Assembly: GCF_031755915.1 (NCBI RefSeq)
Contig: NC_083387.1
Location: 21,039,001 to 21,103,000, forward strand
Reading direction: 5' to 3'
Length of the DNA: 64,000 bases
From: Ziziphus jujuba
Taxonomy: Eukaryota; Streptophyta; Magnoliopsida; Rosales; Rhamnaceae
Below, piece by piece: positions 35,497 through 47,741 of this stretch. Numbering within the stretch: position 1 is the first letter of the stretch; every line of letters begins with the position of its first letter. The notes beneath the pieces were generated by a model. The model was not told where the DNA came from, searched no databases, and saw nothing but the letters and a program-made list of their open reading frames with translations. A program made the translations under genes and the position numbers.

Positions 35497-38400
35497 CTAA
35501 GTAAATAATGATAACAAAGAAAAGGAGGGAGGGGGGAAATCATCAACCAATTCCCTACGAGAAATTATATAGATAGAAAAGTATAAGTGGGCCAGTATCA
35601 CTTAGACTAATAATAATAACAATAAAGCATGTAACCCAATATGTTGCTGTCTTTTGACCGATGGATATCATTGGCATGGATTCATCCAAGACATCATGCT
35701 TTGAGTCCGGAATTTTTAAGAAGATACTTAGCTGCTGCTCAATTTTAAGTTTTATTTTACTTCCTATAAATTGTTAGTTTTTGTTTTCCTTTTTACTCTT
35801 TTTGATGGATACTCTTTTTAATAATAAGTTGGATTTGGAATGCCATTGAGATTGCCAATTTTATGTTCTTGCGCCTCATAGCCACACTAGACAAGCATCA
35901 TTCTTCGAAGTTGCACCCTGCACCTACTGATTCTATTGAATTTGTTTTCTCAAGTGATCGCAAATTCTTTTTTTTTTTTTTTGTTTTAAAAAAAAAAAAA
36001 CAAAAAAGTGGTGACAGATTAATGTAATTTATCAAAAATTAATATTTTCTTTTACAGTTAAAATTTTATTTTATCTCCTCTAAATTGTCAGTTTTCAGTT
36101 TCCTTTTTGCTTTTTTTGATGAATACAGATTTTAATATCTTTTTGGTGAAGGGATACAGATTCTAATTAATAAGGCACTGAGATTGCGAATGTAACTTTA
36201 TATTCTGGCCTCATAGCAGTAAATAGATGACAGTTTCAAACTAACATCTATAACACAACCAAAAAAAAAAAAAAAACACCAAAACAGAACTATCATCTAT
36301 AGTTATAGATAATACTCTTCAATCTGATTGAAAACTTAAAGATCTATTTGGTACACAGAATAACAATTTATGAAAAAACAGAAATAATTATTCATGAAAA
36401 AAAAAAGAATTTCTATTTATATGTTTGGTTTATATAAATATTGAATTAAAATCAATATTTAGATTTTATAAATATTTTTTTAAGAAATATTTAAATTTAT
36501 TAAAAATTAATTAAAAGTTAAATTATATATATATATATTTAATATATAATAATCAATATAAATATAAGTATAGTAGTGATATTTTAAAAATTTATCTAGA
36601 TAAATAAGAATTTTGAAAATTTAAAAGGGAGTTGTTATTCTTTGAAATTGAGATATATATATTCCTATGGAGTAGTAAAACTAATTTATAGAATAATATT
36701 ATATTCCTACATTTATTCTGTAAACAAAATATGCTCTATGTCGTCTAAATTAGCTTATAGAATTTCTTTACAGATTAAATAAAAAATTTTGATTTAAAAT
36801 CGATGGCAGTTTCATGTTATAGATGACAATTTTTTTATAAAAAAAATCTGTCATCTATACTTGTAAAACATGATGGTAGACAAACTTTCATGTTTTTCAT
36901 TTCTTTTTTAAATAAAAATCATATATTGTTATATTGATTTCTTTTTAACTGTTTACAATAATTTAACTTTTATTCAGATTGTAGAAATAACAATAGGAAA
37001 GTAATCCATCTTTAAAGTAAATTTTTATAACAATTTATAAAGTAAATTAAAATACAAGCACAAAAAGATAATGTATTAAAGAAAAAAAACATATATAATC
37101 CATCTTTAACATTCCACACAATGTAACTATCACAGATATCCTTTAACTAAAGTCTCCCACTCAGATCTTGTCTCATCAATTTCCATTTCAATGTAAATTT
37201 CTCTTCCATGACCCACATATAAAGAATAAATAATATATTATTGAAGTATATAGGTAATAAAATATGAAAAAATATTAACTAATAAGTCAATCCAATATCT
37301 AAAAATCAAAGTAAATTACTTCGATCAACATATTACTCCTAGGATTCAATGTCCAAAACTTGAAAACATTCTATAAATGTACCAGATAACTTCAGAGTAA
37401 ATTCATATTGAGCCATAAAGTAAAATAAGTAAGAGCTTACGTACAAGAGTGAAATGTGTAGAATCAAATGCCTCAAAGTTTTGTAAACCTGTAATTAAAG
37501 ATTGAGATTCATAAGTTAGTAGCAGGAAAAATAAAATTTTGAAAACATGAAAGGATTATTATATCTATGCCTAGATATACTAACTTGAAAAGACTTATGT
37601 CTGGATGCTAGAGAGAAAAAGTCTAAGCAACAAAAAGACAAAACAGAGGCTGTTAATGACACTTTAAAATCAGAATTAATTTATATTAATGATTGTGAAA
37701 AAATAAAAAGTTGGCCTTTGCATACTATTTTGTCGGTCAAGAAAACTATTTATAAGCCAAGTATGGATGAAGTCAGCAATATCTTTGCCAACTTAGTAAT
37801 CAAGAAGTTTGCTAACTATTGATGGTAATTAGAATGTTTCTATTATTCTCATGGAGAAAATTCATATTATGGTGACTCAATGATAGTTATACTCAATATT
37901 TGAGTAAAATGAGTATGATGTCACACTTCTAAAACTAAAGTCTATATTGTCCATAATAAATCCAATTTTTATTAAACTATGACTTGATAAAGTAAAAATG
38001 CAATATGTACAGTAGGACCAAGACAAATAAGTTAGTTAAAAATATAGATACTCCTACATATTCTTCAAAAATCATTATGAGCCTTTCTAACAAATTCAGG
38101 GAAACTTGCTTATTACAATAAAATTTGCAGAATTGATAGAAAAAGAATACAAGTACAAAATATTAAAGAGGGGCACTTGGGTGTCCTTCTAGTACCCCAA
38201 AACATAGCACACCATAAATTATGATCCAAATACTGGAGACCGCCAAGAAATTGTTGTTGTCTAAAAATTGATTTATAGACACCTATACTTCTAAAAAATG
38301 TTTTATTTTTTAGTTTATTTTTGTTGTTTACAATTACTTTATTGTGTATAGTTAATGCTAACAAATAGAGTTTTAGTTTATTTGTTTTAGAAGTTTAATT

Positions 38401-40286
38401 TTTTCTTTCATAGGTAGGCTTATTATATAGGTATTAGAAAAATATTAGTGTATAGGAGAATATATGAGACCTTTATTTATCATGTTCTGATAAATATTGT
38501 TAATGACATTGAGAATTTTAAGGTTCTCCTTCATGATTTCATAAGTTCTGCTAATCTGGAGCCACAGTAAACTAATTATCTAAAAAGTTAATTAATTTCG
38601 AAATAATTAAAAGTAGAATCTAGGTAGAGATCAAATTAACCTCTCCTAATTTTAGCAAAATTGCGGCCAGAATAGGAAGAAAAAAAAAATTGAATAGAAA
38701 AGCCAATGCTAAATCTTTTTGTCATGTATACCATACATTCTCTTCAACATATCAAATACAAAATTAAAACACAAGAATTGAAGGACATATATATAAAAAT
38801 GCAATATGTATATATGACATATATATATATATATATATATATTACATTATATGGGGACTGAAGAAAGGAATTTAATTAAATGTTTCAAATATTGGAGAAA
38901 AGGATATTAGATTTTGTTAGAAAATTTCTTGTACCAGCCAATGTTTAATTTGGTTTTTAATTTACGAGTTACAAGAATTATATGTTTTGAAATGATTTTT
39001 TAATATATAGCTTTATTTGACCCTTTTTGGTTTTAATTATATTAAAAATGGTTTTAGATTTGTTTTATAGGTTTTTAACTTTTTTGATTCTTTTGGGCTA
39101 TATATAGATGGCTAAGAATTCGGAGTTACATCCATCCGAAAAAAATAAAATATACAGAAATATATCATTAGCAAACACTTGTTCTCTCACTCTAATTCTT
39201 CCTGATGTATTTGTTAGTATCCCTTGAATCTGTGTGATGGAGGAAAGGCTTTGCTCAAGTTTGAAGCAGAGAATTTTGAAGGTGTTTAATTCTAGAATTC
39301 CAGGTGATTTGTTATATGTAGGACCATTTGCATTATATGGGGCGAATTATCTTAAGGATACTGTAATTCACAGCCTCGAAACTCAATTTTTATCTATGGT
39401 GTTCTCTAATATCAACCAGTTCATTTTTCTTTTGTTATTGTAATTTTTGTTTTTTTGAGTTTATTATTATGTTATATATTATTATTTGTTAAGAATTTTT
39501 GTTTTAAAGGAAAATAATTTTTTATCTGTTCAATTTCATATTTCTATATATTGTTATGTTATGTTATTTATTTATTTATTTGCCATGGTTTTTTTTTTTT
39601 TCACAATCTTAAGACAAATTTTTTCTACACCAGAAGGTGAAAAGATAAAAAATAAATAATATAAATATAAACCATTGTAGTTTTTAAAATTTTTATGTTG
39701 ATATGTGTTCTATGCTCTACTATTATTTAGTTACACAACTAAATATCTTTAATTTTATTTGTGCTTCTGCTTTGTTTAGGCATATTTTTGTTATGTATAT
39801 TTTTTCTGAAATTTGTTTTTTGGTTTTGGACATCTATGTTTTTCAAACGTTTGCTTCCTTTAGGCTAATAGATTTTATTTTTCTAAAAGCCTTGTTTTTA
39901 TGTTCTGGAAATTTATCTGCTATTCTTGTTTCTACATTATATATCTATATTTTTTGTATGTTCTAGATATTTCTAGCTTTTGTCAGTTTATTTGGTCTAA
40001 TTTCTCTTTTACCAATGGAACCTTTAATTTTTGGAGATAAACCAATGACCAATGCTCCAATAAGCATGTATAAACTAACATAAATTATTTACATCAACTT
40101 TTTAAAAGAATAAAAAAGAATATTTTCTAGAAATATTAAACCTGGATTTGGTTATATGTAATTATCTGACAAGAAATAATATAACTTGGGATCAATTTGG
40201 CCTAAAAAGTACCAAAATTCTAAAACTTTGCTGTAGAACAAAGGTTAATAAAACATGTTGGTATTTTTGGTCACACATAGCTAAAG
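34569..40286. other. Long AT-rich stretch without a recognised gene
   Basis: It contains many A/T runs, a (TTTA)n tract near 35468-35496 and a (TA)n tract near 38820-38840. Small open frames (for example 38113-38364 minus, 39234-39443 plus and 39703-39966 plus) show no recognised domains. Decayed transposons may be hidden here, but no paired ends or target duplications were found. Confidence 0.5.
36818..36859. repeat. Short perfect hairpin
   Basis: TATAGATGACA and its exact complement TGTCATCTATA (11 bp each) enclose a 20-base A/T loop. Related GATGACAGTTT and CTATCATCTATAG motifs occur near 36225 and 36290, which suggests a decayed foldback element. Confidence 0.7.
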
Positions 40287-43200
40287 ATGCCTTGTTGTAA
40301 ACAAAGGAATCCACACGAGAGCTTCAATCTACTAATCAAAGAAAGCGAGGTGGCAAGATTAAGTTGTCAAGTGAGGTTAAGAAATAGGAAATTTTTAACC
40401 TCCAGGAAAATGGTGAAGAAGGTAATCCAAAAGGCTATTGGTGATCTAAAGGGAAATGAAAATGGATGTACGCACCTTCATTCGCTCGAACAAGGACAAT
40501 GAGACAATTGCAATGTTAAAGGAGTTTCAAGCAACCACTCTTGTTGTATTTGATTCATTATTATCCTTCATTTTAGGGACAACATCACAATCAAAGCCTA
40601 ATGGATTGTTATTCATTTCCAACATGATGCGCTCTACTCAAATTGAGTAAGAATCTCAACTAAATGAATTTGCAAAGGTGGATATTGCATTTGAGTTATT
40701 CATTGGCCAAAAAGATGAGGAAATCCAATAACCTGTTTGTAACACCCCGTCCCAAAGTATAACGGAAATTTTCCGACTTTGACTGTTGATCGTTGACCGA
40801 AGGGGTCAAAAGTTGACTTTTTGTTCCGGTTAGAATGCTAGGTTGACTGAGGTACCATTACGAAGTACACGTTGGCACGAGTTCATAAACTAGTAGCACG
40901 TCGAAAACGGAGCTACGGTTTGAAAGTTATGGGCAAAATAAGTCGTGGTGCAAACTATCCAAAAGGTGCCGGGAGTTGAATTTTTATCGTTGTATAATTT
41001 TGCTTTGACTTTTGTATGGTCGTAAAGTACTCGTCGATACGAGTTCATAGACTAGCGGCACGCTTAAATTGGACATCTGGTTAAAAAGTTATGGATGTGT
41101 GAAGTTCGCCGGATACCATAATATTTTATTATATTTGGCTTAAGTGCACAGTAACGCCACATGTTGTCACCTGATTGGTCTACGTGGGTGAACAGTGTCA
41201 CTCCGTGGCTTTATTTGGCAAAAACGCCAGGGAGGAGAGAGAAAGAGAGAGAGAGAACGATCGGCCGCCGGAATCATCACATTTTCCGGCCGATCCTTCC
41301 TACACGCGCCGGCCAGACGGGACCCCTTCCCCATTTCCGGCCAAACCCCAAAATTTTACGACCGCCGGTCGTCGGACGCGCCCAGATCGAGCCGGCGAAG
41401 CTCGACTGCGATTTTCCCCTCCACCGTCGGCCACCGCCGTTTGACCCCTTTCCGGCCATTTTCAGGCCACACACGCCAGTCACCCCTCACCACCTCCTCA
41501 TTTCCGGCCAGCCCACCAAATTTCACGACCACCGGACCTCCGACGTGCCGGGATCGGAGCATTTTCCGACGAGGCGCCGAAAACGTTCAAACCCCGATCT
41601 CTTCGCCATCTGGCCTCCGTTTGCCTCACCACCGGTCCCGTTGGAATCCTCTCCCCTCGATCTACAAAACCCCCAAAAATCTCAGCCATCGGCCACCGCA
41701 CGTGCCGACGCCGGTGACGGTCGCTGGTGACCGCGGCGGCTCGCCGGAAATTACTGTTCCGGCGAGTACCCAGTTGCACCGCCGGTCCCTCTTTACTGAT
41801 TCTGACCCCCTGAATACAAATCCGGGGTCCTTTTCCGCCAATTCGCGACGGATTGAGAGGATTGAAGAGTTGAATCCCGAAAGCTTTCCGGCGAGATTCC
41901 GGCCACCACCGGTCCGATCTCCGGGAAGTAAGACCGGATTTGTAATCCTCGTCGTTCAAGCTTCGATTCAGTATATTACTCGTCAATTTTAGTTAACGTT
42001 TGTGTTTGACCCCCCGGGTACCGGGTATTATTTGCCCGAATAAAATATTAATTTATTTGACTGTGTGCGAATTGTGTTCTAGGAGCATGGGTGAGTCGTG
42101 GAATTGATCCCATGGAGGATCTTAGGTTAATTGCATGCTCCAGGTGAGTGACCCACCTTGAAAACTATTTTGGGCAATTAATTATATTTATGTTGTGTTA
42201 ATTTGATATTTGAAATTTATGCTCATGTGGTGTACTTTAAATATAATCGGAAAAAAATATTATTTTATATATATATTTACCCATTAATGCTAAACGAAAT
42301 TTTGGGTTGTTAAGAAATTTCCGATTATTATTTTATTGTGATTTAATGGTATTTATTACACATGAGCAAGTATTTTCAGTAATTAATTGTGTCTGGATTT
42401 TATATTATTTTTGGGCATAATTGGTTTGAATATTTTAAGAAAATTATTTGTTTAAATTGGTGGTTTAATTTTATAATTATGCCCGTGGTATATTATTTGT
42501 TGAATCGCGTGTTGCGAGAAAATTTATTGTTTTATTGGTTATCGATATTTTCGTACCGGGTTGTTAAATGAAAATATGTGGGATGGTAAATGTGAAAATT
42601 GGTATATTTCCCACGGTAATTTTGGAAAACGGTACGGTTAATTTAATAATTATTTTTGACGCCTTCATACAGTATTGGTATTCTGGTATATATGTGGTTT
42701 AGCGCACAAGTATTATGTCTCTCGTAAGTTGCCATTGGACCGAGGGCAGGCAAGTCATATATATTGCGCATCAGCCGCCCCCCTCCTTGGCCGGGATGAC
42801 GGTTTCAGCAGCGGTACTGTCGGGACGCCGAAGTGCCGTTTGCAAGTTTATCTCTTTAATCCCCCCGCCAGTCGGTGCTCGGGACGTTGGGTATCGGAGG
42901 GCATCACTGGTATATGGTGTGGTGCGTCAAGTGTAATTTTTTCAGACAAAATTTCAAATCCCAAAGTGTTCAAAAATTATTTATTATATGTATTTACATT
43001 TTAATTACATTTGTGGTATTTATTTATTTATTTATTGTTATTAAATGGTTTGATCCCTTGATTTTCGAGAAATACGAATATCGGGTTTTGTGAAAATGTT
43101 TTAAAAGGGGAACATTTCCAACGGAGTGAATAGTGAGGGTTTTGAGTGAAATTATTACCTCAATTGTTTATTATTATTTATTTATTTATTTGTTGGTATT

Positions 43201-43859
43201 AATTAAATTCCTTTATTTGTTATATTATTAATATTAAAGGTGTTCAGTAGATAGGGTCACTCACTGAGATGATTAGCATCTCACGTTTTTAAATTCCGTT
43301 CCCCTAGGTCCAGGTTGGGAGACGTTGATTGTCCGGGGCGAGCCCAACGTCTCAGTTCGTTGCCGCAAGTCCAAGAAGTATTTCTTCCCTTTTTCCTCTC
43401 CATCTTGTATTACTTCTTTATCTGTCATTGTATGAATTCCACATTCTTTTGTATAATGCTCTGTATACTGTGACGTGTAGTTATTATTTATGCACTGAGT
43501 TGCTGTTATTCTTTGAAGTGCTGTAAATTTGTGGAATCAACTTGTAGTAATGTGGGAGGAATAAAGGGATGTTTATAGAAGTGTGTTTTCAGTACAGGTA
43601 ATTTTTGTAAGTCCTACCCTTAGGGGAGGTGCTGCCGGATTTTCCGTTGGAAGGTTCGGCGGTATTTCCCTGGGATCAGGGCTTGTCTAGGGTTCCGGGG
43701 AGGAATTCTGGACAGATCCTGACACTGTTTGTAAGGGATGCACAAAACCAGCTTGAAGAATTGGAATTATGTATTCAAGATCTTGAACAACGACTTGAAA
43801 GTCTATTTAGGCATATGACCAAAACTAGAGTTTACCTTCTCAACTTCCTCAACCATTAG
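40287..43859 (+). pseudogene. DUF241-family gene relic split by a solo LTR
   Basis: The left part (40287-40737) encodes SRKMVKKVIQKAIGDLKGNEN, then after a frameshift near 40480 NKDNETIAMLKEFQATTL and FDSLLSFILG. The right part (43725-43859) encodes DAQNQLEELELCIQDLEQ, LESLFRHMTKTRVYLLNFL and a stop. This is the order of the C-terminal half of plant DUF241 (BPS1-like) proteins, including the closing block. The N-terminal half was not found. In-frame stops after NMMRSTQIE and near 40730, plus the frameshift, show decay apart from the insertion. Removing the LTR and one TSD copy restores a continuous junction (NNL then FVRDAQNQ). The family's function is poorly known. Confidence 0.85.
40738..43724 (+). 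mobile_element. Solo LTR, 2987 bp, Gypsy type
   Basis: It starts TGTAACACCCCGTCCC and ends GGACAGATCCTGACA, flanked by perfect 5-bp duplications CTGTT (40733-40737, 43725-43729). There is no internal coding region, so it is a product of LTR-LTR recombination. It is the same family as 44587-47741 and 59087-61884 (opposite orientation), sharing CCGGGTATTATTTGCCCG-like, GAGCATGGGTGAGTCGTGG-like and CACTCACTGAGATGATTAG segments. A GC-rich island (about 41230-41960) sits in the AT-rich LTR; its overlapping open frames reflect composition rather than genes. Near the left end a block with AGTTCATA-ACTAG-GCACG occurs twice (about 40880 and 41040). Confidence 0.96.
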
Positions 43860-44555
43860 ATATAGACAAAACTAATGGAGTAGTATATCATGATAGATAT
43901 CCAAAATTTATAAATCAAGCTACTCGTATATGGAAGAATATAAACAAGTATTTATATGTTTTATAAATACAAAGTGAATTTACTTCTAGACCAAATTTGT
44001 GCAACCATATTGTTCCCTTCTCATTGAAAACATTCAAATTTATAACTCAATTGTTAAATTACAGTTCATTTTCTTTCTTTACCTACCTTGTAGGTTTTTT
44101 ATTTTAAAGGTAATATTAGTTACGTTGCTGAACCTTGTGCATTAAAATAATTGTTTCCATTTGTCGCATACTTATTTATATATATATATATATATATATT
44201 TTTGATCTAATTGGTTTGGACAGTAGTTGGGAATTGAAAATGAAGTGCTGAAATATTTGACCTTAGAATATTAATCATCTAAAAAAGATAAAATTTGATA
44301 TTTTCTATAAAAGTAAAAAAACAAACAAAGACTTTAATCAATTAAAAGAGCATATCTTGCCTGCTTCATAATCATTAATTATATTGTTGATGAGTTGGCT
44401 TGCTGGTGGAGGAGTGGCATTGCTTGCATATTATCATGAGAAGGTTTAGATATAAACGCATGTATTGCCTATTAATTATTTATATTTTAAATGGATGAGA
44501 TTCCTTATGTCTGGGTCCCGTAGATGCACCATTAATCCATTAAGGCAGTAAAGAA

Positions 44556-44586
<31 letters not shown>
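43860..44586. other. AT-rich spacer
   Basis: Sequence after the DUF241 relic, with (TA)n tracts near 44176-44200 and 44556-44582. No gene seen. Confidence 0.55.
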
Positions 44587-44589
<3 letters not shown>

Positions 44590-47500
44590 CAAGATCCGTC
44601 TAAAATTCCTCATCGAAACCCTAGACAAGCCCTGATGCTAGGAAAATCCGGCAGAACCTCCCCTAAGGGTTGGATTTACCACAAATTTTCTGCACATCAA
44701 ACACACTCCAATAAATACCACCTTATTCCTCCTACCTTAGTACAATTTGTTTCCACAAATTTACAGCACTCTAAAATAATAACAGGGAATTAATAAATAA
44801 TTCAATAAATATGTGTCCAATCAGTGTACGGAGCATTATACAAATAATTATAAAATTAATACAATGACAGATGAAGCAATACAAGATGGAGAGTAAAAAT
44901 GGATGAAATGCTTCTTGGACTTTCGGCAATGAACTGAAACGTCGAGTTCGCCTCGGACGATCAACGTCTACTAACCTGAACCTAGGGGAACGGAATTTAA
45001 AAACATGAGATGCTAATCATCTCAGTGAGTAACCCAATCTAATATACAATTATAATAGTAATAATAATTATAGTACAATTGATTAATTAAGAATAAATAA
45101 ATAAATAATTAATAATTAATTGAAAATAATATTTTCTCTCAAAACCCTCACCATTCACTCCGTTGAAAAAGTTCTCCTTTTAAAACATTTTCACAAAATC
45201 CAATATTTTATGCCCCAAAAATCAAGGAATAATTAATTTAATAAAAATTTAAATAATCCAAATTTATAATGAAATAAATTAAAATAAAATAACTTATAAC
45301 AATTACTAAATAATTAATGCATGTCATAACAATTAATAGCAAAATATTAATAAAACTCACATTAAAACAATTCATGAAATAATTAAATAATTAAAATGAA
45401 TCAATTTATTGAATAATTAAGCAAAAAAAAAAAAATCAAATTAAAACCTACATTTGAATTAAATAATAAAAACAACATTAAATTTATTCTTAATTTAAAT
45501 AGAATTTCAAAATATTTTTTTTGAAATCCATGTTCCAAAAATCACTTGATGCACCCACTATATACCAGTGGCGTCAACGATACCCAGCGTCCCAAGGTAC
45601 TGCCAGACAGAAGGTTAAAGAGAGAAACCGGCATACGGTCGCGTGACGTCGCACTGCGCCACTGTAAACAGGCATTCCGGCCATGGAGAGGCACCCTACC
45701 CTCATCTGATGGCAACCACAGGACAACCCCATAATCACCTGTGCGCTACTCACACCCACCTGCACACTCACCACATCCATCTGCGCGCTAATCATATCCA
45801 TGCATAAAGAACACAGTACGTGTATGGTACATCTAAAAATCATAAAATCAATGTATTTATTTTCAAATTTCAAAATCTCATAAATACTACCGGGTTTATT
45901 CCATCCAATTAAACCCGTAAATTTTCCACAATTCCTTTATAAATCATCGTCATAAATTCATCGCATAAATTCCATCAATTTCAAATCCATCAATTCTCAA
46001 TTCCATCAATTTTCCAATCCACAATATTCAAATGCGTAAGCATAATTTTTAAAATAATATCCTTAAATCCTTAAAATTCAAGATAGGCATAATTTCATTA
46101 AAATCTCATAAAATTTCCAAAATACATAAATCCATATAAATGTATTTTTATTAATCAAAACAAACTCACAAATAAATTCCACAATAAATCAATAAATATT
46201 AAAATCACAATTCCTTTAAATATCAAATTTCCATAAAATCTAAATTTCCATAATTTTTCAAAAATCATATATGATTTAATGCACATATACATTTCAATTT
46301 ATTCAAATTGTGTTATCAAACTTTCAAATATAGTTTTGCTAAATATTTAACACATAAATATTAAATCCAAACATTTAATTATCACAAAATAAATATAATT
46401 TAACATCCGAAATTAAATTTGAAGTTGGGTCACTCACCTCGAGCACGCAATTAATCCAAGATCCTCCATAAGATTCATTCCACAACTCACACATGCTCCT
46501 AGAACAACAATATTACACAACTCAAATAAATTAATATTTTATTCGGGTAAATAATATCCGGTTCGCGGGGGGTTTGACATAAACGTTAACCAAAATTTAT
46601 GAGTAATATACCGAATCAAAGCTTGTGAAACGAGGATTACGAATCTGGTCTTACTTCCCGGAGATCGGACCCGAGGTGGCCAGAATCTCGCCGGAAAGCT
46701 TTAGGATTTTTGGCCTTCGATTCTCACAATCCATTGCGAATTGGAGGAAAACAACCTCGGATTTGGGTTCAGAGGGTCAGAAATAGTGGGAAAGGATGGG
46801 CGGTGCAACTGGAAACTCGCCGGAAAGTAGATTTCCCGATGAGCCGCCATGGTCATCGGAATCCGCCACCGCCGGCGGCGCGTCCGGCGTCCACTGGCCG
46901 TGATTTTTGATGGGAAGGTAGATCGGGAAATGGGTGACTCAACGGGACCAGGAGTGAGGTAAACGGAGGTCGAAATGAATAGATATTTGGGTTTGAAGTA
47001 ATCGGCGCTGCCGCCGGAAAAAGTCTCGATCCGGACGCGTCGGTGGTCATTTGGCCATGATTTTTGGCTGGTCGGTCGGTTTTCAGGTGGGCTTAAAGCT
47101 AGGGTGGCCCGTGTACTGTTCTGGTGGCTGGAAATGGGTGAACGGTGGTTGGCCGATTGGGTTTCTCTCTCTAGCTCTCTCTCTCTCTCTCTCCCCTCCC
47201 CTCTTTCTCTCTCCTTCCCTGGCTCACGTGTTTTGGCCAAAATAAAATCCACCCGTGGGTGACACTGTTCACTCATGGGATTGGTTGAAAATACGACACG
47301 TGGCACATACTGTTCACTCAAGTCAAAATATATTAAAATATTACAATATTCGAAAAACTTTGCATGTCCATAACTTTTTAACTAGATGTCCAATTTAAGC
47401 GTACCGCTAGTCTATGAGCTCGTATCAACGAGTACTTCACAACCATGCATGAGTCAAAGCTCAAATTTGCATGAACAAAAAACGAACTCCAGCACCCCTT

Positions 47501-47741
47501 GGACAGTTTGGACCTCAACTTGTTTTGCTCATAACTTTCAAACCGTAGATCCATTTTCGACATGCTACTAGTCTATAGACTCGTGACAATGTGTACTTTT
47601 TAACGATACCTCGGTCAATGTGAAATTCCATCAGGAACAAAAAGTCAACATTTGACCCATTCTCGGTCAATGATGGTCAAACCTGGTCAACCTCGATCAA
47701 ATTTGAGAAATTTCCGGTGTATTTCGGGAAAGGGTGTTACA
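44587..47741 (-). mobile_element. 3' LTR of a truncated Gypsy element
   Basis: In reverse it begins TGTAACACCC and ends GGATCTTGACA, and it is homologous along its length to the solo LTRs at 40738 and 59087. Immediately beyond 47741, read on the minus strand, comes AGGGGGGAATAT (a polypurine tract), preceded by sequence encoding NFEDEIFVRGE, the pol C-terminus typical of such elements. The left flank (ATGTA) has no partner because the 5' part of the element is missing. A CT-rich stretch near 47160-47215 and a GC-rich part near 46650-47130 match the GC island of the sister LTR. Confidence 0.93.

Noticed and set aside
41161..41992. Overlapping open frames of 189 and 265 codons, Pro/Arg/Ser-rich
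   Set aside because: They lie wholly in the GC-rich island of a solo LTR, are open in several frames on both strands, and show no domain. Composition explains them.
46701..47321. 206-codon minus-strand open frame
   Set aside because: It occupies the equivalent GC-rich block of a related LTR and has the same low-complexity character; not supported as a gene.
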